Made by a program: the position numbers and the translations under genes. Source: Gonium pectorale (lineage: Eukaryota; Chlorophyta; Chlorophyceae; Chlamydomonadales; Volvocaceae). Taken from it: DNA of 35,579 bases. This document shows positions 1 through 10,365 of this stretch, in pieces. The stretch is from NCBI GenBank assembly GCA_001584585.1, contig LSYV01000003.1, positions 3,454,192 through 3,489,770 on the forward strand, in the 5' to 3' direction. Positions within the stretch are counted from its first letter, which is position 1, and every line of letters starts with the position of its first letter. The notes beneath the pieces were generated by a model. The model saw only the letters and a program-made list of their open reading frames with translations. It ran no database searches and was not told the DNA's origin.

Positions 1-1322
1 CTGCCGCAGTCATCCACTCGCTACGTGTTGACACACCGGCGGCGGCGGCTGCTCATGGCCCGATCTTCGACTTGGCCAACCACGACCGCTCCTGCACCAC
101 TACCTCACTCCCTACGAGTCGGGCAACATGCTGCACTTTGTGGCGGGGTCGGACATCAAGCAGGGCGAGGAGGTACGTGCGGGTTGGGCCGTGGGTAAGG
201 GCCCACGGGGCCCAGGCGCTTGGCCGTGTCTCTCGCCGCGCGTCAGGCTGCTCAGCCGGGTTGCCAGCTGCATCGAGGTTGTCCATGCTCGTCGGGCGAT
301 GCTGTCGCGGTATGAGCCAGGCAGGAAGGCATGCAGCCAGCGGTAAGGGCGGACACGAAGCCTACGTGCGTCCACGGAGTAAACGGGAGCTCAGCTCTGT
401 GGCTGGCCACACCGCGAATGGAGCATACGGCTAAAACCTCATCTCACCCCCCCCCCAGCAGTACCCGCTCACCCCTTCCTGGCCGCCCGAAGCTGCCCCT
501 CCGCGCCGCCAATCCACGAAGGGCCCCACCGCGGACACCCCATGCCGTTATTGCTACCGCCAACGGCCGCCGCCCCTGGCCGTCTTCCGCTGCAGGTCTG
601 CTACAGCTACGGCAACATGCGCGACGACTACGCGCTCATCCACTACGGTTTCCTGCCCGATCTGGAGGACCCTCCCCGGCTGGCGCTGGTGGACCACCGG
701 GACTTCAAACCCGACTCGCCGTACACGCACGAGGAGGCGCCCGATGACGTGCCCCTCGAAGGTGCGAGTGGCGGGTGATCCGCTTTCACGAAGTACGGTA
801 TTGGGAGCGGGTGTTTTACATGGCCAGAACGGTGCTTTTTGTAACGCTTGCGCCGAGGCCCGAGGACTGTGCCTCTCGTTCGTCTATGAACCGCCCTGCG
901 GTGTTGAAACGAAACGACGCATATGACGAGCGTAAGCGCGAAAGTGGTGGTGTCATTGTAGGACCCAGCTCCAGAGTACGGTGTACGCACTGCCTCTGGT
1001 TGCACCAAACGACCGTGCGGCGCTGCCTCGTCATCGCCCCCGGAACGCGGGGGTTTGTCAAGATGGCGGCATCTCATGCCGTACTGACGCCGTGCCGTAC
1101 TACCACCGTGCAGGCGAGCCCGAGGTGCTGCGGGCGGAACTGCAGCGGCTGCGCAATATCCACGATGAGCTCAAGGCCACCCCCGATACGATGCCTCCCA
1201 GGCCGCCGGGTGAGGACTATCTATACGACACGCTCAAGGAGCTGGAGCGGCGGCGCCTCAACGCATTGTCGAACGAGATACAGCGGCTCTCGTTCCTGCT
1301 GAACGACAGGACGGAGCTGTAG
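1..1322 (+). CDS. SET-domain protein, paralogue A (5' partial, frameshifted)
   Basis: Protein lysine methyltransferase-like protein of the Rubisco LSMT/SETD type; the substrate is unknown. Visible exons are about 10-172, 596-761 and 1114-1322 (stop TAG); the N-terminal exons lie upstream of the window. The first exon carries the SET motif PIFDLANHDRSC and then HHYLTPYESGNMLHFVAG. The second carries VCYSYGNMRDDYALIHYGF (SET C-terminal motif), and the third the helical substrate-binding-like end (PPGEDYLYDTLKELERRR). Donors are gtacgt at 173 and gtgcga at 762; acceptors are at 595 and 1113. Unlike paralogues B and C, there is no intron inside HYGF. The two halves of the first exon are in different frames: between Cys (93-95) and Tyr (101-103) there are five bases where the paralogues have two codons. 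This means either a pseudogene or a one-base sequencing deletion. Family assignment is firm, functionality is not. Confidence 0.82.
901..972 (+). repeat. Intronic dispersed repeat, copy 1
   Basis: A 72-bp block in the last intron of paralogue A matching 33434-33505 at all but about nine positions, in the same orientation, with a shared core gacgagcgtaagcgcgaaag. Its reverse strand would read FALTLV in both copies. Confidence 0.85.
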
Positions 1323-1497
1323 GTGCTGTTTGAGCATGTGCATTGACACACACTATGCGCCTCCTCAAACACGCGGTGAACCACTATGGTTTGTGAGTGC
1401 CCGTCGAACAAGGGTGTTGGGGCTCATGGTGCTTGTATGGCTCCCATGGCCTTGCGCGCGGGGGCGGCATGATATGTTGCGTCTTGTTCGAGGGCTT

Positions 1498-1502
1498 TGT
1501 AA
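1498..1502 (+). terminator. Putative poly(A) signal TGTAA of paralogue A
   Basis: TGTAA, the usual polyadenylation signal of volvocine algae, lies 176 bases after the stop at 1320-1322. It is the only one seen between that stop and 1550. The cleavage site was not determined. Confidence 0.4.
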
Positions 1503-2006
1503 ATGTGCTGCGATACCTTGTCGGGTGTGAACATGTATTTAAGCTTCGGGCCATCATATGCACAGAGAGAGCGCCTGGCTTTTGAAGGGTGCGCTATGAG
1601 CTACGGAATTGAGGTCGAGGACTGCTGGGACCGCCCTCCTTGAGGGACGAGGCCATGTAGAACAATGTTTCCCTAGGAGCTGAAGCAGTTGAGGCTGTAC
1701 CTCCTTGTGCCGTGTGCGTGTATGGCACGACGGGCCTCTTCGTGTGAACCCGCCACATGGGGTGATCCGGGCCAACGCGGGTTTGTGCCAGCGTACGGCA
1801 ACGAGGGCAACGACTGTCCATAGCAAGTGGATATCTATCCAACTCAACATTTCGAAAAGACCTTATTAAGACTAACGTGGTCCAGCGGGTGCCGTCAGAA
1901 GAACAAGCACGTCAATATCATGCAATCATTAAATAATTGCAGTAAATAGCTGTTAGACAGTTGCTTTTTGCGCTTGGAGGCTGGCTGGAAGCAAGCTTGA
2001 GCCAAG
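1503..2006. other. Intergenic region, PRP38 upstream sequence
   Basis: No coding pattern was recognised. It is comparatively AT-rich between about 1850 and 1960 and must hold the promoter and 5' UTR of the PRP38 gene. No clear TATA box was identified. Confidence 0.5.
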
Positions 2007-5000
2007 ATGGCGAACCGCACCGACTTGCTAGCAAAGACAGTGCACGGGACGAATCCTCAGGTTTGCTTACTTACATGCCATAGCAGCTTGGAGACGTGCT
2101 CCTTGCGGAGTCCCGCAATTCCGCCACCGTCCTGGCCCCTGCGTAGAACCTGGTGGAGTACATCGTGCGGCAAAAGATCTATTCAACTGTTTTCTGGAAG
2201 GAGAAATGCTTTGCCCTGACGGCGGAATCGCTCCTGGACGTGGCCGTGGGTTTGAAGAGCGTGGGCGGCACGTTCGGGGGGCAGCGGAAGCCGTCGGACT
2301 TCCTTTGCCTCCTGCTGAAGATGCTCCAAATCCAGCCCGATAAGGAGATTATCATTGAGTATATAAAGAACGAGGACTTCAAATACGTCCGGCTGTTAGG
2401 TGTGTCAGGGCGTCGGGGTTATTGCGTGACAGGAGGGGAAGCGGCAGGTCGCTGTTTCGCTGCCAGGATGTGGTCTGCAAGGGGAAACATAGTATGAGGT
2501 ACGTGGGTAGGTACGGCCAGCCACAGAGGACTTGCCAGGGCGTCAGGGAGGATATCCGCTCGGAGGGCAGTCCTGACGTGCATTGCGCAGGGAGGCGACG
2601 GGTTGGCGTAGATTTTCGTCGCATGCGAGAAAATCCGGCTGCAGCTGCTCTCACTCCCCAGCGCTCGTTCCAACAGCCTCCAGCATGTCGCTTGCTTCAG
2701 CCTCTTCACGGTTGCCGTTGCCCGCCAGGTGCCTTCTACATGCGGCTGGTGGGCAAGCCCCTGGAAGTGTACCAGTACCTGGAGCCGCTCTACAACGACT
2801 ACCGGAAGGTACGGCCGGCCGGCCTCACCTCCTGGGCAACACAAATGGGTGTTCATGTAACACCGCTGGTCACGCGCTCGGCGCCTGCTGCGCTTGTGAA
2901 ATCCTCCTACATGGCCGGGTCAGGGCCGCGGCACCAGGATGCCCGCTTTTTTCCCCACGCCCTGGTGGTTGTATATCCTCTGGCGCCTTGCTCAGCGTGA
3001 CTCCGCTACCGTGCCGGCCCCGCAGGTCCGGCTGCAGACTACGGAGGGCCCGTTCTTGCTGACGCACGTGGACGAGGTGGTGGACGACATGCTGCGGAAG
3101 GACTTCCTGTTTGACATCGCACTGCCCCGCGTGCCAGCAAGGTGGGTGGGGTGGATGGGTGGTGGAGGCAGGGTGGGCAGGTGCCCCTAGCGGTCCCAAA
3201 GAGTCACCCACCGGCCCGACAGGGTGGGCAGTGCACCCCTCGCACGTGCGGCTGCTGGGTGGTTAGGCGCTGCCGTGCTTGCTTCGTGCGCAGTCATGGT
3301 TTGGCGGACACAAGCGCCTGAGGGAGCCCTGCAGGTCGTGTACCGGTGGATGCGGGGCCTGTACACATTCCTCGCCGCAACATGGTGCGGCAGGCACGCA
3401 CCCCCCCGCTGCATTGGTCGGGAGGGACCATGCGACAACATGGGAGGCGGCTGGGCGTCACGTTGCAAATGGGGTGCCGCTCTCATCCGGAGAACAGGGC
3501 TCTGTAGGCCTACTTGCATCTACGAGCGACAAGCGACACCAGCAAGCTGCTGGGGTTGGGATGAGGCATGCCCAAGAGCTCCTGAATCCTGCTGCGGTCC
3601 TACAGCACAACTGGCACATCACCCCAGGCCACTCGTCCCTATATGCGGGCCCACATGGAATCCTCCTGTACGTTGTACGGGCACACATGGACGCTGTCCA
3701 ATGGACGCTGAACTCTTATCTTGCGGTGCGTGATTGCCGTCAGGTACACGCTGGAGAAGCTGGGCCAGCTGGACCCGCGCATCAGCGTGCTGGATGAGGA
3801 GTTTGACGAGGCCATTCTGGAGCTGGAGGCGGGGGAGGCGGCCAAACAGGCGGCGGAAATCGAGGCAAAGCTCGGGCAGGCGGCGGCGACCGGAGGAGAG
3901 GCGGCGGAGCAAGAGCGGCGGCGCAGGTGTGGTGTTGTGGTTGGGCGGGGCTGGGCGGTATTTGCTGGGAGGATGGATTGCGTGGGTGCGTGCGCCGAGG
4001 GCGGTGTACTGCCGTAATGTCAACGTGTGACATGGCTCGGGGTTCTGCCCAGCCCTTCAATATGCATGCTGCTACCACCACGCCCGACCCTTCGTGTGTG
4101 CCTCACGGCTCCCCCGCCTGTCCGCGTCATGCCCCTCGGCCCTGCCTCAGCCCCGCCCGGGAAGCGGCGGACCGCGAACGAGAGCGCGAGCGGGACCGGG
4201 ACCGGGGCCGTGATGCGGACACAGTCTTCCGAGACCGTGCCGAACATCGCGACCGGGACCGGGACGAGTACCGCAACTCAGAGCGCGAGCGGGATCGGGA
4301 CCGGATCCGGGACAGGGACTATGACGATGAGCGCGATCGGCGAGACCGGGATTACGACCGGGATCGCGACCGGGACCGCGATTACCGGGATCGGGACCGC
4401 GACTACGACCGCGATCGGGATCGCGATCGGGAGCGGGACCGGAGGCATGGGCGCAGCCGCAGCCGGGACCGACGAGACCGCGACCGGGACCGGCGGAGCC
4501 GCAGCCGGAGCAGGGATAGGCGCGACCGCGACCGGGATTACGATCGTGACCGCCGGCGCAGATCGCGGTCGCGGTCAGCATCCCCAGACGAAGACAACGA
4601 CTACGAGCGTCGCGACCGCGGCGGCCGGGACCGGGACCGGGACCGAGGTCGGGATCGCAGCCGCAGTCGCGAGCGAGACCGGGAGCGCGACAGGGACCGC
4701 GATCGGGAGCGGGAGCGCGGCCGGGAGGAGCGGCGAAGGGAGGGCGGGGATGGCGGCAAGGGTGGGGCCGGCAAGGAGAAGGACAAGGCGGGCAAGGCGC
4801 GCACCGTGGACGCAGAAGACCCCGAGATTGCCGAGGTGAGTCGACGGAGGTCTGGGTAGGATGGTTGTTGGGGCACGGCTGGCCACACGCACACCTCATG
4901 AACCCGCAACGCTTCGTGCGACCGGATCCGCCATGACCGCGGCTCTACGCAACGTCCTGCCCGCTAGGCAGGCTGGCCGGCCGTAGCGCGTCTAAATTGG

Positions 5001-5447
5001 CCGCACCGGCCATCATGGTGCATCACTACCACCGAGGCGCACGCGTCAGGCTGACAGCTTGTCGTACGTGTGTGGGAAAGGCCTCACGTACCACCATGGG
5101 TCGCCGAAGTGCTGGCAACCACACGAATCAGCGCCGCTGTCTTGCTTTTCGGTGCACTGCAGTGCATGGGATCCTTTACGCATTACGTATTCACGACCAC
5201 GTCTACTAACCGAACGGTGGAGCTCAACGTTCCCCCTCCGTTTGAATGCATTCCGCGACCATGCGCACACAAGCAGCAAGGCCCCTACCATTCACTAGCG
5301 CCTCGTCATTGCGTGCACGCGTCATTGCATGCACGACGCAACCAGTACGAGGTTCTTCACCTCCGTGTACTCCTGCCCCCTTCGCTGCCCATGCAACCAA
5401 AGGCCAACAAGCTGCGTGCCAAGCTTGGGCTCAAGCCCCTCAAGTAG
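2007..5447 (+). CDS. PRP38: Pre-mRNA splicing factor PRP38 (PRP38A type)
   Basis: A component of the U4/U6.U5 tri-snRNP and B-complex spliceosome, acting in spliceosome activation in the nucleus. Exons: 2007-2060, 2147-2399, 2729-2808, 3026-3141, 3744-3926, 4151-4835, 5403-5447. They sum to 1416 nt (471 aa plus stop) with all phases matching. The start MANRTDLLAKTVHGTNPQ followed by NLVEYIVRQKIYSTVFWKE is the canonical family N-terminus. The PRP38 fold runs to about residue 180 (GGTFGGQRKPSDFLCL, AFYMRLVGKPLEVYQYLEP, FLLTHVDEVVDDML). A coiled, charged stretch follows (LGQLDPRISVLDEEFDEAI). Residues about 229-450 are a tail of RD, RE and RS dipeptides, like SR-type splicing proteins. The C-terminus ANKLRAKLGLKPLK is the conserved family end and fixes the last tiny exon. 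The longest intron (3142-3743) holds nothing recognisable. Codon use is strongly GC3 in every exon. Confidence 0.95.
4160..4740 (+). repeat. Degenerate CGGGAC/CGCGAC-type coding repeat (RD/RS tail)
   Basis: Within PRP38 exon 6 the DNA is a run of degenerate six-base units such as cgggac, cgcgat and cgggag encoding R-D, R-E and R-S pairs. All six frames stay open over much of it, so reading frames on the other frames and strand here are composition artefacts. Such runs readily expand and contract. Confidence 0.85.
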
Positions 5448-6345
5448 GCGACCCAGCGGCGGCCCAGTCGCCCAAGCGGAGCGGTCATCCTGACTCGGCT
5501 CTATCGAGCCGGAAGCACCCTTCGAGTGTCGTGCGTGTTGCGTCGAGCTTGGGGTTGGGTCATAGCACAGCCTGGTGTGTGCGTGGTTACGCAGGCTAGA
5601 CGTTATGGGCCAGCCATATGGGTTCGGCTTACCGGTGAGCGGCCGTGCCTCATCCTGATTGTATTGAGTGACAACAAGGCGTTCGTTTGTGCCCCTGAGG
5701 ATGTGAAGGTGCACTGGCGATGACGCTGGGATCGTTACTCATGAGGTTGCTGAGCGCAATTTCTGTTCGGTATCGGCCGTATTGCTAACCGAAACGGCTG
5801 TTGGTAGATGGCTGCAATTCCCGCGGGTGCCTCAAGGGCTGGTCGGTGTCATATCAGGATCACCTAGCTCAGAAGGGGACCGCCTTGCGTCGGTGCTGGT
5901 TGCCCGCGTTGTGTCAAGCGCTAGATGAGGCGAAGGTTTAGGCTGACATTATGATCGGGTTTCCGCAAGCTGCAGTAGCGCCGCGTACGCAAGACGATCC
6001 GGCCCCGGAAACGGCTAATGCCCAGGTGCGCGGCCGCTGAATTTGTGAAGAGTCTGGTCCAAGGCCAGCTGAGCTGCCACCGTAACTGCAATCTTGCATT
6101 GTGCCCTCCCACGATCCGTATGGCCTGTTGGCAAGGATGGATAGGTTTGGCTGAGAAGGAGACCAGCTGCGGAGAAGTATGCTAATGCCGCTCTCACGCC
6201 GGCTTCCCTGCTTCGGGCGAGGGCATCACTGCGTCACACCCGCACGCGTGCATTGCCTATGGTATACGACTGGACACATTTTGTGGATCAGCGCGCAGTA
6301 TGTCATGGCCCGCAAATCAATTGCTGACAAGCTCCTGGCATCGCG

Positions 6346-6386
6346 ATTGAGTTGCCCGCCTGAGAGCTCACGGCGGGCAACTCAAT
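6346..6386. repeat. Perfect inverted repeat (15-bp stem, 11-nt loop)
   Basis: Bases 6346-6360 (attgagttgcccgcc) are followed by an 11-base loop and then by their exact reverse complement at 6372-6386. It could be a folded RNA, a mobile-element remnant or chance. Confidence 0.8.
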
Positions 6387-6565
6387 GCCGCCGTAAGCAT
6401 TGCAGCTTTGGGAGCAGAGCAGCACCAGCGGCGCATGGCGTATGCAAACAGCACCAGGCCGTCGTTGCACAGGTTGGAACCGCTAACAAGTGACAGCGGG
6501 CAACATGTCCATCAAAGCCGGAGGCGCAAGTGGGGTAAGGGGTCACGACTGCCGTCTGTACCTCG

Positions 6566-6586
6566 CTTCGGCGCCTGGCGCCGAAG
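6566..6586. repeat. Near-perfect palindrome (10-bp arms, 1-nt centre)
   Basis: The arm cttcggcgcc (6566-6575) is followed by a single t and then by its exact reverse complement (6577-6586). It lies 180 bases after the hairpin at 6346-6386. No gene association was seen. Confidence 0.8.
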
Positions 6587-7291
6587 TACGGCGTGCCTAT
6601 ATGTGCTTTGTACCCTGCCCTCTTCGTTGTCCAGTCATGTCATGACGGCTGGTCAGTTGCCTGGTATGCAGCCGCTGCCACCGGTGCGGTGTGGCGCTCC
6701 AGGCACGGCTGGACGTCCACCATGTCCTCTCCGACTGTTGTGGGCTTGTCGCCGCTTGCACAGGATCTTTGCTCTAACCGGCTTTGCCCCAGGCTCTCGC
6801 GCGGGTGCTTACGGACGCCTGATAAGTGCCCAATAAACAAGATGACCGACAAGGCTACCTGAGGGGATGGGGCTATCAACACGTCTATCAGGAGCAACGA
6901 GCTGCGGATGCCGGAATGCGTTGCGTGAAGGTACACGGGTAGCCTCCATGAATGGCGGGCCAGACCGCCTGTTTCCAAGCACGCCAGTGTGTGCCTGCAC
7001 AAGCAGTAGTGCGTGCATAGCCCGCGCTCAATCCGCCAAAGACGTGTTGTCGTCCTCACCGAAGTTTACGCGACACCGCAGAGCTGGCTCTCACGTCGGT
7101 CCATGTAAGTGCACTCCCCATGTATGGTGTGTGTGTACTGGGTGGAATTCGTGTGTCTGGGCCTTGATCGTCGTGTATCCTCACAGTGGCGCACCACTAC
7201 CTCACTACTGCCGCCAACGCAACTCGCCTGATAATGTACGGTATCCCTCATGACGTCGTGAGGCAGGATCAACCGATAACGGTGCCGCACG

Positions 7292-7445
7292 CGTGACGAA
7301 GCAGGCCGCCGCCGCCATGGCCGCCGCCGAGGCGGCGGTGGACGTCTCCGCCGCCAGGAACGTCGCCACCACCGCCACCGGCGCCGTCGCCGTCCTCAAG
7401 GCGGCCACCGACGCCATCGTGGCGGCGCTGGACATGGCACATTAG
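7292..7445 (+). CDS. Possible Ala-rich terminal exon or gene fragment
   Basis: A reading frame ending at TAG 7443-7445 has G or C at almost every third position, like the true exons here and unlike the surrounding DNA. Its product is Ala/Val/Thr-rich with sparse charges (VDVSAARNVATTATGAVAV, then LKAATDAIVAALDMAH). An acceptor-like gaagcag precedes the Ala run, and an internal ATG lies near 7315. No upstream exon could be linked to it. It may be a last exon, a fragment, or a composition artefact, since the opposite strand is also open and Ala-rich. No function is proposed. Confidence 0.3.
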
Positions 7446-8161
7446 GAGGAAAGGAACTCTACAATCATTAACGCACTCCAACATGCAGGTACATTTGCCC
7501 AGAATGCCATGCCCAGCGGTTTCACATACAGCCGCCTGCGCCAACGACCGGTTGATGAACGGGCCGGGTGTTGGCCCCGCAGATCTGAAGCCGGCAGGCA
7601 TGTACTGGTCTCGCTGTCGGTCCTCCATAGCGCGCTCTTTTGGCGCAACATACCGTAGGCGCCGCCCGGCGTTCCACCCGCAGCGGTGAAGTATGAAGGG
7701 CCAAAGGAGCTGAGACCCAAGCCCCGAAAGGAAGCTATAGCACGGGTACACTGAGGCCCCGTTGACTTCCCTTCTCACCCCCGAAGCAAAGCAGCATGCG
7801 GGAGGCATACGTTGCGGCCTTATTGCGTGCGAGCGACGCGGGGGCTGGCGATGTTGGCATGGGCGTGGCTCGCTCGCTCGTGACATCTCTTGAGCCACTG
7901 GTCCGCCGCAAGTCTCGCAAGTTGACTCTGCAGCGGAGCGCAGACGCAGCTTCCGGCCCTATCAGCAGGGAAACCTGACCCAACGGGTGGGCAGGCTTCC
8001 ACAGCGAAAGCCCAAAGCTCTGGGCATTTATCAGCTGGGCGTGCAGCCGAGGACCGCGGCCTCCGCACGTTTGAGTGCTCACGAGGAGGATGCCGACGTG
8101 TCCTTGTGATCAATTGTGAGGCACTGAGGCTCGATTACCAATCTTCAGGAGGTGACACGGC

Positions 8162-8206
8162 GTGTGCTGTACGGCAAAGTGCTGTACGGCGATGTGCTGC
8201 ACGGCG
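8162..8206 (+). repeat. 15-bp unit repeated three times
   Basis: Three adjacent copies of a gtgctgtacggc-type 15-mer with small changes lie just upstream of the BAP31-like start codon, probably in its 5' UTR or promoter. One plus-strand frame would read VLYGKVLYGDVLHG; there is no evidence that it is translated. Confidence 0.7.
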
Positions 8207-8260
8207 CAGGTAGGCGACTTGTCCCTACCTTGATATTGTCAAGTAACAGTAGATGCAACC

Positions 8261-10365
8261 ATGGACACAATTTTCTCGTTGCCGCTCTTTGTGCTGGCAT
8301 GCATTCAAGCGTTTGTGACCTTTCTGCACCTTTCGCCTGGAGTTGGGTTGACGATATCCCAAGCCTTGCGCTCGCTTCGGCGCAATACCGCAACTCGGGC
8401 TGTCATATACACCGTGGCTGTAGCCCTTGGCCTTCTCTCGGCCTCCTCGCTGTTCGAGCTCAGCAAAGGAGCAGATAAGATTCGGAGTGGCAACCTTCGC
8501 GGGTGGGTTCAGCAACCACTTTCCGGGACTTGGCGGGGATGAACCTGCAACATCCGTCGATAAGTGCAGGGAGGTGCTGGCGACTGTGGACTACCTACGG
8601 GTGCAGGTATCATGTGCGCTAAGCCTGGCAAACCTTCTGGTCCTGGCTCTCAACCTGGTACTCAGCTCCGTTCGATGCACGCTGGACTCGACGCAAAAGA
8701 ATCTTGCAGCGATGCAGCGGCAGGTACGCATGTTGTGTTGTGGGGTGTGGGTGTGCATATTAGGAACGCGAGAGGGCAAGGCGTGGAGGACGAGGGCGCG
8801 GACTGGTCCCACCGTGCCAACTACGCCGGACTCCCGGGCACCTGATGCAACTGACCAGTAGGCCGTGTTGCGCTCAGACAAAGGTATCTGGCAGCGTGCC
8901 GAGTGTAATGGCTTAAGGGGAGCCCATAGAGCTGAGTTTTTGAAGGGTAACATCGCAGAGAGGCCCCGCCCCTACGGAGATACACAACCGGAAGCGCAAC
9001 GCTAGTATTGGGTTGCGCCAGTTCAGAGCAAAGGAACTGACCTCGAACACGGGCAACGGAGCTGCGCGCAGCTCACGGTAGAAGGTTGACAAGGTTACCT
9101 GTTTCCGTCAAAGCCGGAGAGGCCATGGACGAGAGGTGCGGCCTCCAGACATTTCCCACTGCGCTGCGTCTCTGAGCCCCCGGCACGTTCCTGCCTGCAC
9201 GCAAGGCGACGCCGCACGTCCCACTCTTCAACTCACAAATCGGGGGCCCCGCGCCCACGCAGGTCAAGGGCCTGCAGGCCGAGTATGAGCGGGTGACGTC
9301 GGCGCCCAAAGCCGACGCTAAGGGCGGCGACCTGGCGGCTGAGGAAGCTGCGGCGCTGAAGAAGACGGTGGACCGACTCATAGCGGAGAAAGAGGCGCTG
9401 CATGTACGGAGATGCGGGGGGGGGCGGGGGACTCATATGTACAGCTCCCCGCATGTCTCAACCGGCTGCCCCTGGGAACAGCGCGTGAGGCAGACCTTGC
9501 CAGTCCGTCCAGGGGAACAACGTCAGCACATGCTGCCGCTCGTGGGCAGGACTCTCTCCTCTTGCTTGTAAAGCTGCGAAGTACCCTTGCTACCGCCCTC
9601 GCGCCGTACAAGGCTACTGTGCGCCACCCATGACCCATTTCGGTGCAGTCTGGCAAGGAGGCGGCCGAGGCGGCGGCCAAGACGGCGGAGGCGCGTGTGA
9701 CGGCCATGGTTGCGCAGATCAAGGTGAGGTCCCTCTATGAGGGCTGCGCGCCCGTGCGTGAGTTGGGCTCGCTGTGGTCTCGTTCCAGACTGATGGGGCG
9801 GCTGTAAACCTCGGTAAATGCGGGCTGTGGGCTCCTAATGCCTATCGGAGGCCGTGTACTGTGCCAGCCTGGGATGGTCCTGCCCGATCCACCACGGCCG
9901 TGGGGCCCTGGCCCCACATCCCTGGGGTAGTGTGCTTGTGGCAGTGTGTACTCCTCCTGAATGCCTCTGCGCGTACGGCATCGCTGCCGCGGCTCTGTCT
10001 CTGCTGCCCACGCTGCTCGAAAGGCGCACGTTCCACTCCGGTGCGGTTAGTGGTTTGCTTCATTGCGCATGAACTTGCCAACCGCCATCCCATGGAACGT
10101 GAGAACAGCTCCGTGCTCCGCGCCGTGTCACGTGCCACTGTGCAGGGTAGCAGGGCATGGGCGTGACAATCGCCAAAATAATGCGCACGGGCCCCTGGCC
10201 CCTTCAGTTCCGATCGCCACCCCCAACGCCCCCCCCCAGGGCTTTGACAAGGAGTTCGACCGGCTGCTGGACGAGAACAAGGCTCTCAAGAAGCAGGTCG
10301 CGGCGGCCCAGGCCACCGGCGGTGGCGGTGGCCATGTCGACTTGCCCAGCAAAAAGGACGACTGA
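8261..10365 (+). CDS. BAP31-like ER membrane protein
   Basis: Proteins of the BAP29/BAP31 family are ER membrane proteins that help sort and export other membrane proteins. Exons: 8261-8502, 8570-8723, 9263-9403, 9649-9723, 10240-10365 (738 nt, 245 aa, close to the family's usual length of about 240-250). Three hydrophobic segments are visible at about residues 5-24 (FSLPLFVLACIQAFVTFLHL), 47-66 and 94-113 (SLANLLVLALNLVLSS). Residues about 120-230 form a charged coiled coil (KGLQAEYERVT, LKKTVDRLIAEKEALH, DKEFDRLLDENKALKKQ). The C-terminus SKKDD ends in KKDD, a dilysine KKxx ER-retrieval signal as in animal BAP31. The first intron (8503-8569, gtgggt...gcag) is only 67 nt; it is inferred because the two membrane-segment blocks are in different frames and this is the only GT/AG pair that fits. 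All other joins are phase 0 with clean sites. Confidence 0.9.

Larger units (their letters stand above)
5448..8260. other. Long region with no confident gene
   Basis: The 2.8 kb between PRP38 and the BAP31-like gene shows short open frames without recognisable protein similarity or consistent splice pairs. It must include the PRP38 3' UTR and the BAP31 promoter. Items of note inside it are listed separately: a 15-bp-stem hairpin at 6346-6386, a near-palindrome at 6566-6586, an Ala-rich high-GC3 frame at 7292-7445 and a 15-bp triplication at 8162-8206. No TGTAA was found close after the PRP38 stop. Confidence 0.5.

Noticed and set aside
4027..4899. Long Thr/Gly/Ala-rich (plus) and Gly/Pro/Arg-rich (minus) frames
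   Set aside because: Alternate frames of the RD/RS repeat of PRP38 exon 6; the repeat leaves all frames open.
8487..8564. Alternative introns in the BAP31-like gene
   Set aside because: Other GT/AG pairs tested in this interval leave the third membrane segment out of frame, apart from a 10-nt interval that is too short to be an intron.
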